Positions 17,193-26,229 of a stretch of DNA of 64,000 nucleotides are shown here, piece after piece. Position 1 is the first letter of the stretch; every line of letters begins with the position of its first letter. Origin of the DNA: CBFFRJ01 sp963530515. Its GTDB lineage: Bacteria; Pseudomonadota; Gammaproteobacteria; Enterobacterales; Enterobacteriaceae. The stretch covers positions 55,329 through 119,328 of the forward strand of contig CAUSEC010000017.1 of the NCBI GenBank assembly GCA_963530515.1. Direction: 5' to 3'. The notes below the pieces were generated by a model. It saw only the letters and a program-made list of their open reading frames with translations, searched no databases and had not been told where the DNA came from. The position numbers and the translations under genes are program-made.

Positions 17193-17405
17193 ATTCTACT
17201 CCTGAATACGGTTAGTCACTGCAGACCAGCCATCCGCTTGCGTTATCGCAAAGATGTACCAGGCTGGGATAAAAATCTTGCCCGCATCTTACGCTGGCAA
17301 CATAGAATGATGAAGAAAACACAATACTGCAACAAATCAGGGCTAACCCTGTGCAGTTGGGCATGCTAGGGTAGTACAACATAAAAAGCGTTGAGGAACA
17401 GTGAG

Positions 17406-18155
17406 ATGATTATTTTAGTTACCGGAGCAACGGCGGGTTTTGGTGAGAGCATTACGCGTCGTTTCTTACAAAACGGGCACAGGGTCATTGCTACCGGTCG
17501 CCGCCAGGAACGTCTGCAAGAGCTGAAAGATGAACTGGGCGACAACCTCTACACCGCACAAGTGGATGTGCGTAACCGTGCGGCCATTGAAGAGATGCTC
17601 GCCAATCTGCCAGCCGAATGGCAGAACATTGATGTGCTGGTCAACAATGCCGGGCTGGCGCTCGGTCTGGAACCGGCGCATAAAGCCAGCATCGATGACT
17701 GGGAAACGATGATCGATACCAACAACAAAGGTCTGGTCTACATGACCCGCGCCGTGTTGCCTGGCATGGTTGAGCGCAACCGTGGCCATATCATTAATAT
17801 CGGCTCGACCGCGGGGAGCTGGCCTTACGCGGGCGGCAACGTCTACGGTGCGACCAAAGCCTTTGTCCGCCAGTTCAGCCTGAACCTGCGCACTGACCTG
17901 AACGGCACCGCCATTCGCGTGACCAATCTTGAGCCCGGCCTTGTGGGCGGCACCGAGTTCTCTAACGTCCGTTTCAAGGGCGACGACGACAAAGCCGGCA
18001 AAACCTACGAGAACACTAACGCCCTCTCCGCAGAAGATGTGACTGAAGCGGTCTGGTGGGTCGCCAACCTGCCAAAACACGTCAACATCAACACCCTGGA
18101 AATGATGCCCGTCAGCCAGACTTACGCGGGTTTAAGCGTACATCGCGAAGGCTAA
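17406..18155 (+). CDS. ydfG: NADP-dependent 3-hydroxy acid dehydrogenase YdfG
   Basis: A 249-residue short-chain dehydrogenase. The start motif ILVTGATAGFGESI binds NADP. The catalytic Ser in NIGSTAGSWPYAGG and the YGATK Tyr/Lys pair are present. It matches E. coli YdfG, which oxidises L-allo-threonine and 3-hydroxypropionate/malonic-semialdehyde-type substrates. The start at 17406 fits the E. coli N-terminus and has GAGGA eight bases upstream. A GC-rich hairpin (ACCCGGCC/GGCCGGGT, 18165-18184) follows the stop without a T-run. Confidence 0.95.
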   Translation: MIILVTGATAGFGESITRRFLQNGHRVIATGRRQERLQELKDELGDNLYTAQVDVRNRAAIEEMLANLPAEWQNIDVLVNNAGLALGLEPAHKASIDDWETMIDTNNKGLVYMTRAVLPGMVERNRGHIINIGSTAGSWPYAGGNVYGATKAFVRQFSLNLRTDLNGTAIRVTNLEPGLVGGTEFSNVRFKGDDDKAGKTYENTNALSAEDVTEAVWWVANLPKHVNINTLEMMPVSQTYAGLSVHREG

Positions 18156-18245
18156 TTTTCTCCACCCGGCCTGCGGGCCGGGTATGGGAACGGCAGCAAA
18201 TAAGTGGTATGGTACTCAGGTTAACCTCATAAAAAGTAAGCACGA

Positions 18246-18932
18246 ATGACCGTTGAAACCCAGCTTAATCCGACACAGCCCGTCAACCAGCAGATCTACC
18301 GCATTTTGCGTCAGGATATTGTTCATTGCCTGATCCCGCCGGGCACGCCGCTTTCCGAGAAAGAGGTGTCGGTGCGTTTTGACGTCTCCCGTCAGCCCGT
18401 CCGCGAAGCCTTTATTAAGCTCGCGGAAAACGGTTTGATTCAGATTCGTCCGCAGCGCGGCAGCTACGTGAATAAAATCTCCCTGACGCAGGTGCGCAAC
18501 GGCTGTTTCGTCCGCCAGGCGATTGAGTGCGCCGTCGCCCGTCGTGCCGCAGGCATGATTACCGACAGCCATTGCTATCAACTGGAGCAAAACCTGAATC
18601 AACAGCGCATTGCCATCGAGCGTAAGCAGCTTGATGATTTCTTCCAGCTCGACGATGAGTTTCACCAGAAACTGGCGCTGATTGCCGATTGCCAGCTTGC
18701 CTGGGACACCATCGAAAACATCAAAGCCACCATCGACCGCGTGCGTTACATGAGCCTCGATCACGTCTCCCCACCGGAAATGCTGTTGCGTCAGCACAAT
18801 GATATTTTTGTGGCGCTGGAAAAGCGCGATGCGGATGCGGTGGAAAAAGCCATGACCCAGCATTTGCAGGAAATCAGCGGTTCGGTGAAATTAATCAGTC
18901 AGGAAAACCGCGACTGGTTCAGCGAAGACTAA
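18246..18932 (+). CDS. rspR: GntR-family regulator RspR
   Basis: A 228-residue FadR-type regulator matching E. coli RspR (YdfH). Residues 10-78 form the winged helix (FDVSRQPVREAFIKLAENGL) and residues 90-215 the all-helical FCD ligand domain. In E. coli it represses rspAB, which lies about 3.5 kb downstream here on the opposite strand. In K-12 the Qin prophage separates the two; here they are close. Confidence 0.93.
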   Translation: MTVETQLNPTQPVNQQIYRILRQDIVHCLIPPGTPLSEKEVSVRFDVSRQPVREAFIKLAENGLIQIRPQRGSYVNKISLTQVRNGCFVRQAIECAVARRAAGMITDSHCYQLEQNLNQQRIAIERKQLDDFFQLDDEFHQKLALIADCQLAWDTIENIKATIDRVRYMSLDHVSPPEMLLRQHNDIFVALEKRDADAVEKAMTQHLQEISGSVKLISQENRDWFSED

Positions 18933-18995
18933 CCCTTTTCGTTCCTCTCCTTTTTTGAAACGTCGTGCTGTTTTAACCCACTAAAAAGTGTGACG

Positions 18996-19009
18996 TTGAT
19001 CAAAAACAA
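18996..19009 (+). promoter_or_regulatory. FNR-like site upstream of ydfZ
   Basis: TTGAT-CAAA-AACAA matches the FNR consensus TTGAT-N4-ATCAA at nine of ten bases. A TATTTA at 19031 could serve as -10, giving an FNR site near -41.5. E. coli ydfZ is strongly FNR-activated. Confidence 0.72.
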
Positions 19010-19105
19010 AAAATCATCCCGCTAAAAGCGTATTTATAAGGGCGTCCGTTTCGGGGACGCCTTCTGCCCCGGCATGTTTTGCGGATGATAAAAGGAGAAA
19101 CCACC

Positions 19106-19309
19106 ATGATGACTTATGATCGTAACCGTAATGCTATTACCACCGGCACCCGCGTCATGATTAATGGCACGGGCCGTACCGGCAAAATCGTTGCTATCCA
19201 CGGGAATGGCCTGAATGCAGGTCAGGTACGCCGGAGCAAAACGGTGGAAGTAGAAGGTTGTGAAGGCCAATTCGAACCGGTTGAACTGATTCGCCTCGGC
19301 CTGCACTAA
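19106..19309 (+). CDS. ydfZ: Small protein YdfZ
   Basis: A 67-residue protein, the same length as E. coli YdfZ. The TYDRNRNAITTG start and VEGCE near residue 52 are conserved; the single Cys is the residue proposed to bind selenium in the E. coli protein. AAAGGAG precedes the ATG by eight bases. An FNR-like site upstream fits anaerobic induction. It shares a terminator hairpin with the convergent ydfI. Confidence 0.92.
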   Translation: MMTYDRNRNAITTGTRVMINGTGRTGKIVAIHGNGLNAGQVRRSKTVEVEGCEGQFEPVELIRLGLH

Positions 19310-19315
19310 TGGTGA

Positions 19316-19339
19316 GAATGCCGCCGGACGGCGGCATTC
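19316..19339. terminator. Hairpin between convergent ydfZ and ydfI
   Basis: GAATGCCGCC - GGAC - GGCGGCATTC is a perfect 10-bp stem with a four-base loop in the seven-gene-free gap between the two stops. It has no long T-run on either side. Confidence 0.6.
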
Positions 19340-19344
19340 ATGAC

Positions 19345-20808
19345 TCAGAAGGTCGAAATATACTGCGCAACCGTGGCTTTCGCGCCGTTGGCCAGTAAAG
19401 CCTGATAAGCCGCAAGCACCTGCTGAACAAAGGTCGCGTCCAGCGGTAATTCGGCACCAAAGATCGCCTCAATCCCCAGCAGCGCTTTCACGCGTGCTTC
19501 ACCTTCTGCACTGCTGTTTACCGCTTGCTGAATCACGGCTAGCAGCGGATCGCTCACTTCAATCGCCTGCCCTTGCTCGTCCACGCCGCCGACATAACGC
19601 ATCCAGCCCGCAATCCCCAGCGCCAGCAGACGGAATTCATGGTGATGCACAAGGTGCCAACGCACGGAATCCAGCATACGTTGCGGCAACTTCTGGCTAC
19701 CGTCCATCGCAATCTGCCAGGTACGGTGACGCAGCGCGGTATTGCTGTAGCGGGCGATCAGCAGGTCGGCGTAATGCGCCAGATCCACGCCTTTCACTTT
19801 CAGCGTCGGCGCCTGTTCAGCCAGCATTATCGTATGGGCGGCACGGCGATAGTTGTCATCCTCCATGCACTCGTTAATGTGCTGATACCCGGCGAGATAG
19901 CCCAGATACGCGAGGAAGGAGTGGCTGCCGTTGAGCATGCGCAGCTTCATCTCTTCAAACGGCACCACGTCCGCAACCAGCTCCGCACCGGCTTTTTCCC
20001 ACTCGGGGCGACCGGCCACAAAGTTATCTTCAATCACCCACTGGCGGAACGGCTCACAGGCCACCCCTGCCGGGTCGCGTACACCGGTAATCTGTTCGAT
20101 TTTGTCCAGCGTGTCAGCGGTGACCGCTGGCACGATACGGTCAACCATGGTTGACGGGAAGGTCACGTTCGCGTCGATCCAGTCGGCCAGCTCAGCGTTT
20201 ACCGCGCGGGCAAACGCGCTAATGACGTTGCGGGTGACATGACCGTTTTCCGGCATGTTGTCGCAGGACATCACGGTGAACGGCGCAAGCCCGGCAGCTT
20301 TACGGCGCGCCAGGGCCTCAACAATCACGCCTGCCGCCGATTTCGGCTGATGCGGGTTTTGCAAATCCGCCGCGATGAACGGTGTGTCGAGGTTCAGTTG
20401 CCCGGTGGCCGGTGAATGACCGTAGCCTTTTTCGGTGATGGTCAGGGAGACGATCGCCACCTGCGGCTCACACATGGCCGCCAGCACGGTTTCCAGACCA
20501 TCAACCTGCGCATGCAGCGCGCGGGTGGCCACACCGACGACACGCGCCGTCCAGGCATCGGCCGACATTTCCGCCACGGTATAAAGGTTATCCTGCGCTT
20601 TCAGGTCGGCAATTTGCTGCTCGCCGCCAATCAGATTGACTTCACAGTAGCCCCAGTCGCTGCCGTGTTCTGCGGCCAGAATATCGGCGTACACGGACTG
20701 ATGGGCACGGTGAAATGCACCAAATCCTAAATGCACAATACGGGGAACCAGTTTGCTACGATCGTAAGTGGGTAACGTGGCTTTCGCCGTTAACAGTCTG
20801 TTTTCCAT
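19345..20808 (-). CDS. ydfI: Mannitol dehydrogenase family oxidoreductase YdfI
   Basis: A 487-residue protein of the long-chain polyol dehydrogenase family, close to UxuB-type fructuronate reductases. The NAD-binding start RIVHLGFGAFHRAHQ and the catalytic Lys in FEEMKLRMLNGSHS (about residues 290-300) are present. It matches E. coli YdfI and probably interconverts a sugar acid (mannonate-like) and its keto form. Next to ydfJ, rspB and rspA (a mannonate-dehydratase homologue) it forms a sugar-acid catabolic set under RspR. Confidence 0.93.
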   Translation of the reverse strand: MENRLLTAKATLPTYDRSKLVPRIVHLGFGAFHRAHQSVYADILAAEHGSDWGYCEVNLIGGEQQIADLKAQDNLYTVAEMSADAWTARVVGVATRALHAQVDGLETVLAAMCEPQVAIVSLTITEKGYGHSPATGQLNLDTPFIAADLQNPHQPKSAAGVIVEALARRKAAGLAPFTVMSCDNMPENGHVTRNVISAFARAVNAELADWIDANVTFPSTMVDRIVPAVTADTLDKIEQITGVRDPAGVACEPFRQWVIEDNFVAGRPEWEKAGAELVADVVPFEEMKLRMLNGSHSFLAYLGYLAGYQHINECMEDDNYRRAAHTIMLAEQAPTLKVKGVDLAHYADLLIARYSNTALRHRTWQIAMDGSQKLPQRMLDSVRWHLVHHHEFRLLALGIAGWMRYVGGVDEQGQAIEVSDPLLAVIQQAVNSSAEGEARVKALLGIEAIFGAELPLDATFVQQVLAAYQALLANGAKATVAQYISTF

Positions 20809-20982
20809 GGAGAGACTCGTCTTGTTAAATGAAACAGTGGTTCATTAGATTAATGACTGCCGCAAACCAGACTTTGATTTGCGGCAGCTTTTGTTGACTA
20901 CACCAACTAGAATGGTAACTAAATGTTGCGTAATTCACCCCTTAACGTGGATTGTCTCTCCACTCTGTTTTGGGATCAGGAA

Positions 20983-22359
20983 TTAAACAAAATGACGTGA
21001 GGCTGAAGGAGAAACCGTGGGTTGTGGTTCAGCCGCATCTTCCAGCAGATTCAGGTCACGATCGCGCACTTCTGGCATCAGCAGTGCTGAAAGCAGACCG
21101 ATGACAGAGTAGCTAATCAGCATCACCACGATCGGCCACCAGGAACCGGTCATATTACAGAAGATACCCGCCAGTACCGGACCAAAGCCCACTGCCACCA
21201 GTCCCCCCGCCTCTTTTGAAATCGCCATGCGAGTGAAGCGGTTACGCGAGCCAAACATCTCAGCCATGGTGATGTTTTCCAGCGCAAACAGACCCAGGAC
21301 TGCAAAGTTATGAATCACGATGATAGACAACATGATGACGCCAGGGCTGTAGCTCTTATCGACGATAATCGACAGCATCGGGTACGCCAGAATAATGGCG
21401 GAAATACACATGATGATGTACGGAATACGACGGCCAATTTTATCGGAGAGCCAGCCCAGGAACGGAATAGTCAGGAAACCAATCACGGAACTGATCATCA
21501 GCGCATCGGTTGGAATGCGTTTTTCAAACAACAACGTTTGAACCAGGTAGCCTGCCAGGAAGGTCTGAATCAGACCGGAGTTGCCTGCCTGACCAAAACG
21601 CAGACCCGTTGCCAGCCAGAATGACTTGCTGGTGAACATCGCGCCAAGGCCGGCTTTCTCAGGTTGCGCTTTAACCGCCGCATGCTCACCTTCATTAACC
21701 TGCTCGAAAACCGGGCTTTCTTTCAGGTTCATACGCAGCCAGATGGCAAAGATCATCACCACGACGCTTGCCAGGAACGGGACACGCCAGCCCCAGGCAA
21801 TCAGCTCTTCACGGCTCAGGGCGAAGAACATCACTGCCCAGATTGCCGTGGCGCTCAGGGTGCCGCAGTTGGTTCCCATCGCCACCAGCGAAGAGATAAT
21901 CCCGCGCTTACCTTTCGGTGCATATTCCGCCAGCATGGTACCGGCACCGGAGATTTCGGCCCCCGCGCCCAGCCCCTGCACGATACGCAACGTCACCAGC
22001 AGAACCGGTGCGAAGATACCGATTTGCGCATAAGTGGGCAGTACGCCAATCAGGGTGGTACAGATCCCCATCATCGTAATAGTAATAAACAGCACCTTCT
22101 TACGGCCAATGCTGTCACCCATACGGCCGAAGAAGAAGGCACCGATAATACGGGCAACGTAACCCGCACCGTAGGTCCCCATTGCGAGGATGAGCGCCAT
22201 TGCGGCGGATTGTTCAGGGAAGAAGATCTCATGGAAGACCAGCGCCGCCCCAAGGGAGTAGAGCTGGAAATCCATAAACTCCAGCGCCGTACCCAGCCAG
22301 CCGGATACTGCAGCTTTCACCAGATCAGAGGTCGTTCTTTCAGGTTTTACTTGCGTCAT
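20983..22359 (-). CDS. ydfJ: MFS sugar-acid transporter YdfJ (uninterrupted)
   Basis: A 458-residue major facilitator protein of the metabolite:H+ symporter (ShiA/ProP-like) group. The start VKAAVSGWLGTALEFMDFQL and the loop motif GRMGDSIGRKKVL are typical. In E. coli K-12 ydfJ is broken by the Qin prophage; here it is full length. It probably imports the sugar acid used by YdfI, RspA and RspB, which flank it on the same strand. Confidence 0.92.
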   Translation of the reverse strand: MTQVKPERTTSDLVKAAVSGWLGTALEFMDFQLYSLGAALVFHEIFFPEQSAAMALILAMGTYGAGYVARIIGAFFFGRMGDSIGRKKVLFITITMMGICTTLIGVLPTYAQIGIFAPVLLVTLRIVQGLGAGAEISGAGTMLAEYAPKGKRGIISSLVAMGTNCGTLSATAIWAVMFFALSREELIAWGWRVPFLASVVVMIFAIWLRMNLKESPVFEQVNEGEHAAVKAQPEKAGLGAMFTSKSFWLATGLRFGQAGNSGLIQTFLAGYLVQTLLFEKRIPTDALMISSVIGFLTIPFLGWLSDKIGRRIPYIIMCISAIILAYPMLSIIVDKSYSPGVIMLSIIVIHNFAVLGLFALENITMAEMFGSRNRFTRMAISKEAGGLVAVGFGPVLAGIFCNMTGSWWPIVVMLISYSVIGLLSALLMPEVRDRDLNLLEDAAEPQPTVSPSASRHFV

Positions 22360-22415
22360 AATGGCTATCTCAAAAAGAGTAAGATGCGTACCGCTTCACC
22401 GCATTTTCATTGTAA

Positions 22416-23432
22416 TTAATTGAACGTCAGCAAGACCTTGCAGCATTTGCGCTGATCTTTTTCGAACAGTTCAATCGCGTCTGCGACATGTTGATAGTCA
22501 AATTTATGCGTCACTAACTTCGTCGGATCGATAAGGCCACGCTCCAGCCAGTCAATCACAACAGGGAACTTATTCGCGTTCAGACGCGAGGAGAAAATGG
22601 AAAGCTCTTTGCCGGTGATCCCCTGCTGCACTATCTGGCACGGGTCACTGGAGAAGCCCATGATGGCAATACGTGCTGCCGGAGAGGCCAGGGTTATCGC
22701 CTCCTGCAAAATAGAAGGATGACAGGCCGCATCGACGATAATCGTCGGCTTGATGCCCTTCGCTTCCAGTGCGGATTGCAGAGTCTGCTCGCTGTTGTTG
22801 ATGACCCAGTCAGCACCGCTACGCTGTGCCATCTCAAGACGCTCGTCGATTCGATCAGCCACGATGACCTGCTTCACCTTGTAAACGCCTTTCAACGCCT
22901 GCAACGTGACCAGGCCCATCGGCCCTGCGCCATAGATCAGCGCAATGTCGTTTTCAGTCGGACTTACCTGACCAGTGACGTTGGCGGCGATGGTAAAGGG
23001 TTCCACCATCACGGCATTTTCATCGGGAATGGATTCAGGAATAACAAACGCATTACGCTCCGGTACCACGGCGTACTGACTGAAACCGCCGTCACGGTGC
23101 ACGCCTAACACCACCAGAGAGGTACAGACGTTTGGCTTGCCGATGGAGCATGGGTAGCAATGACCGCAGCTAATCACCGGGTCCACAGAAACACGCTGCC
23201 CCAGACGTTCAGGGGATACACCCTCGCCCACCGCATCAATCAGGCCGTAGAATTCATGACCAATCACGCGCGGATATTTCGCAAACGGGTTATGCCCGCG
23301 ATAAATGTGGCTGTCAGAGCCACAGATACCGGCAAGCTGCACTTTGACACGCACTTCTCCGGTTGCGGGTTCTGGCAGTGCACGCTCTTCGATAACTAAC
23401 TGATTCGGTTGTTGTATAACGATGCTTTTCAT
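22416..23432 (-). CDS. rspB: Zinc-dependent alcohol dehydrogenase RspB
   Basis: A 338-residue medium-chain dehydrogenase. The catalytic zinc site shows as GICGSDSHIYRG and GHEF; the structural zinc Cys cluster is SCGHCYPCSIGKPNVC. A GAGPMG dinucleotide loop lies near residue 170. The start at 23432 matches E. coli RspB and has GAGGT seven bases upstream; the ORF runs on to 23459 inside rspA. It follows rspA by 14 bp, so they form one operon. RspAB is linked to sugar-acid or homoserine-lactone-related starvation signalling in E. coli. Confidence 0.93.
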   Translation of the reverse strand: MKSIVIQQPNQLVIEERALPEPATGEVRVKVQLAGICGSDSHIYRGHNPFAKYPRVIGHEFYGLIDAVGEGVSPERLGQRVSVDPVISCGHCYPCSIGKPNVCTSLVVLGVHRDGGFSQYAVVPERNAFVIPESIPDENAVMVEPFTIAANVTGQVSPTENDIALIYGAGPMGLVTLQALKGVYKVKQVIVADRIDERLEMAQRSGADWVINNSEQTLQSALEAKGIKPTIIVDAACHPSILQEAITLASPAARIAIMGFSSDPCQIVQQGITGKELSIFSSRLNANKFPVVIDWLERGLIDPTKLVTHKFDYQHVADAIELFEKDQRKCCKVLLTFN

Positions 23433-23446
23433 TATTTTTACCTCTG

Positions 23447-24661
23447 TTACCAGTTCCACAACGTGCCATCTTCCAGACGAGCGACCGGCAGATACGCGGG
23501 GTCGTAGGGGTATTTCGCGGCCAGTTTTTCGTCAAATTCGATGCCCAGACCCGGCTTGTCGCCAGGGTGCATGTAGCCGTTATCAAAGCGCCAGCTGTGC
23601 GGGAAAACGTCGAGCATTTGCTCGGAATAGCCCATGTACTCCTGCACACCAAAGTTTGGCACCCACAGGTCAAAATGCAGTGCGGCGGCGTGGCAAATCG
23701 GTGACAAATCGGACGGACCGTGCGAGCCAGTGCGCACCTGATAGAGCGACGCAAAGTCCGCGATACGGCGCATACCGGTGATGCCGCCCGCATGGGTGAT
23801 GGTGGTACGGATGTAGTCAATAAGCTGCTCTTCAATAAGCTGCTTGCAGTCCCAGATGCTGTTGAAGACTTCACCGACGGCGATTGGCGTCACGGTGTGC
23901 TGGCGAATCAGGCGGAAGCACTCCTGGTTCTCAGCGGGCGTCGGGTCTTCCATCCAGAACAGACGATACTCTTCGATGCTCTTACCAAAGCGCGCGGCTT
24001 CGATAGGTGTCAGACGGTGATGCATGTCGTGCAGCATGTGCTCGTTGAAACCGAACTGACTGCGCACTGCATCAAACAGTTTTGGCGTGAAATCGAGGTA
24101 TTTTTCAGTGGACCACAGCTGTTCTTCCGGCCACTGACCCTTGGTGGCTGGCTCGTAGGCCAGGCCCTTGCCTTTCGCCATGCCGTAGGTGGTTTTCATG
24201 CCCGGCACGCCACACTGCACGCGAATCGCCTTGAAGCCCATCTCTTTATGACGCGCATAATCTTCCAGCACATCATCAATGGTATGACCGGTGGTGTGGC
24301 AGTAAACCATCACCCCTTCGCGGGAGGCGCCACCCAGCAGCTGGTACAGCGGCATGTTGGCGGCTTTCGCTTTGATGTCCCAGAGTGCCATGTCGACCGC
24401 AGAAATCGCGGACATGGTGACCGGGCCACGACGCCAGTACGCGCCTTTATAGAAGAACTGCCAGATGTCTTCGATGCGGTGGGCATCGCGACCAATCAAC
24501 TGCGGGCAAAGGTGATCTTTCAGATACGACGCCACGGACAGCTCGCGTCCGTTCAGGGTGGCATCGCCCAGGCCAACGATACCGTCATCGGTGGTGATTT
24601 TTAATGTGACAAAGTTACGACCCGGACAGGTCACAAAAACTTCGGCCCCTACGATCTTCAT
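23447..24661 (-). CDS. rspA: D-mannonate dehydratase family protein RspA
   Basis: A 404-residue enolase-superfamily enzyme, the same length as E. coli RspA. The metal-binding region (WMEDPTPAENQECF), the GEVFNS strand and the late GSHGPSDLSPICHAA are conserved. Characterised relatives dehydrate D-mannonate or D-gluconate with low efficiency. It is the first gene of the rspA-rspB unit and is preceded by a perfect palindrome that could be the RspR operator. Confidence 0.94.
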   Translation of the reverse strand: MKIVGAEVFVTCPGRNFVTLKITTDDGIVGLGDATLNGRELSVASYLKDHLCPQLIGRDAHRIEDIWQFFYKGAYWRRGPVTMSAISAVDMALWDIKAKAANMPLYQLLGGASREGVMVYCHTTGHTIDDVLEDYARHKEMGFKAIRVQCGVPGMKTTYGMAKGKGLAYEPATKGQWPEEQLWSTEKYLDFTPKLFDAVRSQFGFNEHMLHDMHHRLTPIEAARFGKSIEEYRLFWMEDPTPAENQECFRLIRQHTVTPIAVGEVFNSIWDCKQLIEEQLIDYIRTTITHAGGITGMRRIADFASLYQVRTGSHGPSDLSPICHAAALHFDLWVPNFGVQEYMGYSEQMLDVFPHSWRFDNGYMHPGDKPGLGIEFDEKLAAKYPYDPAYLPVARLEDGTLWNW

Positions 24662-24719
24662 GCGTTATTCCTTACATCATGTGTCTTGATGCAGAGAATT
24701 TACGCAACAGAGCTACTAC

Positions 24720-24731
24720 CATACAAGTATG
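24720..24731. promoter_or_regulatory. Candidate RspR operator upstream of rspA
   Basis: CATAC-AA-GTATG is a perfect 5-bp inverted repeat 59 bp before the rspA start. Its size and form suit FadR-subfamily GntR regulators. The link to RspR is an inference. Confidence 0.45.
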
Positions 24732-24772
24732 ATGATCGAAAAAGCCGCTTTCGATCACAAAAAATTAACGTC

Positions 24773-25102
24773 TCATCCAGTACGGCCCCAACCTGCAACA
24801 ATGATCAGCATGCCGCAAAGTGCCACGGCGGCCCCCAGCCAGTCATACAGACTGAGCCTGACGCCATCGACCACGCGCAACCACAGCAGCGCAGTGCAAA
24901 CATACACGCCGCCGTAGGCCGCATAAACTCGCCCACTGGCAGCAGGATGCAGCGTCAGCAGCCAGACAAATAGCGCCAGCGCAACGGCGGCAGGAATCAG
25001 CAGTAACGGCGTCGCACCGCGTTTAAGCCACAGCCAGGGAAGGAAGCAACCGATGATTTCGCACAGGGCGGTGAGGAAAAAAAGGAAGGTGGTTTTCAGC
25101 AT
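24773..25102 (-). CDS. ynfA: Inner-membrane protein YnfA
   Basis: A 109-residue protein of the UPF0060 family with four predicted membrane segments, resembling small multidrug resistance proteins in fold. It matches E. coli YnfA (TALCEIIGCFLPWLWLKR near the start; SGRVYAAYGGVYVCTALLWL in the middle). Drug export has been reported for the Shigella homologue. It lies between rspA and ynfB, as in E. coli apart from the missing prophage. Confidence 0.94.
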   Translation of the reverse strand: MLKTTFLFFLTALCEIIGCFLPWLWLKRGATPLLLIPAAVALALFVWLLTLHPAASGRVYAAYGGVYVCTALLWLRVVDGVRLSLYDWLGAAVALCGMLIIVAGWGRTG

Positions 25103-25248
25103 CGAGATTGTTTTTCATTAAGCACAGGTTGAACTATCTTAACGGATAATCCACTAAGAATGGGACTTCCCATCTGCTACCCATGGCTGGATGAATCAAT
25201 TACACTTGATGCATGGACGTTGCGTCACTCTCAATGAAGGAAATCATC

Positions 25249-25590
25249 ATGAACATCACACTGGGCAAACGCCTTTGCCTGACGGCGATGCTGGTGCTGG
25301 GTGCCGTTATGTACACCGCCAGTGCTTCTGCGAAAACCGACAAATTGATCATTGAATCCGGCGACAGCGCGCAGTCGCGTCAGCAGGCTTCAATGGAAAA
25401 AGAGCAGTGGGACGACACCCGTAACCTGCGCCACAAAGTGAACAAGCGCGTGGAAAAAGAGTGGGATAAGACCGACGTGGCCTTTGATGCGCAGGATAAC
25501 TGCCACAAAAGCGCCAACGTTAACGCCTACTGGGAGCCGAACACCCTTCGCTGCCTTGACCGCCGCACTGGCCGTCAGATTACGCCTTAA
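25249..25590 (+). CDS. ynfB: Periplasmic protein YnfB (UPF0482)
   Basis: A 113-residue secreted protein. Residues 1-28 form a signal peptide ending ASASAK. The mature part matches E. coli YnfB (IIESGDSAQSRQQASMEKEQ; YWEPNTLRCLDRRTGR at the end) with a conserved Cys pair. The start at 25249 follows AAGGA. Function is unknown. It is followed by speG in the same direction. Confidence 0.93.
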   Translation: MNITLGKRLCLTAMLVLGAVMYTASASAKTDKLIIESGDSAQSRQQASMEKEQWDDTRNLRHKVNKRVEKEWDKTDVAFDAQDNCHKSANVNAYWEPNTLRCLDRRTGRQITP

Positions 25591-25652
25591 TTTCCGCAGT
25601 TCAGGGCGTCACCCGACGCCCTTCTTCTTCGTTGTACCAAAAGGATTTCCCC

Positions 25653-26213
25653 ATGACTGATACCTTACAGGTCAAACTACGTCCGCTTGAACGCGAGGAT
25701 TTGCGCTTCGTCCACCAGCTCGATAATAACGCCAGCGTCATGCGTTACTGGTTTGAAGAACCTTACGAAGCCTTTGTTGAACTGTCAGACCTGTACGACA
25801 AACACATTCACGATCAAAGTGAACGTCGCTTTGTCATTGAATGTGGTGACGAGAAAGCGGGTCTGGTTGAACTGGTTGAAATCAACCATGTGCATCGCCG
25901 TGCCGAATTTCAGATAATCATTTCGCCGGAGTATCAGGGTAAAGGCCTGGCCTCAAAAGCCGCGAAACTGGCGATGGATTACGGTTTCATGGTGCTCAAT
26001 CTGTACAAGCTGTATCTGATTGTCGACAAAGAGAATGAAAAGGCTATCCATATCTACCGTAAGCTGGGCTTTATGGTGGAAGGTGAGTTGATTCACGAGT
26101 TCTTTATTAACGGTGAGTACCGAAACACAATTCGGATGTGTATTTTCCAGCAACAGTATCTGGCTGAGCACAAAACGACGGGTAGCACGCTGTTAAAACC
26201 CACCGCGCAGTAA
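25653..26213 (+). CDS. speG: Spermidine N1-acetyltransferase SpeG
   Basis: A 186-residue GNAT acetyltransferase, the same length as E. coli SpeG. The acetyl-CoA loop is SPEYQGKGLASKAA near residue 90. SpeG acetylates spermidine and spermine and protects against polyamine toxicity. AAGGA lies eight bases before the ATG. Its presence with mdtJI (spermidine exporter) 26 kb away gives both known spermidine-detoxifying routes. Confidence 0.96.
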   Translation: MTDTLQVKLRPLEREDLRFVHQLDNNASVMRYWFEEPYEAFVELSDLYDKHIHDQSERRFVIECGDEKAGLVELVEINHVHRRAEFQIIISPEYQGKGLASKAAKLAMDYGFMVLNLYKLYLIVDKENEKAIHIYRKLGFMVEGELIHEFFINGEYRNTIRMCIFQQQYLAEHKTTGSTLLKPTAQ

Positions 26214-26229
26214 CGCGGCGGGTCAGGCA

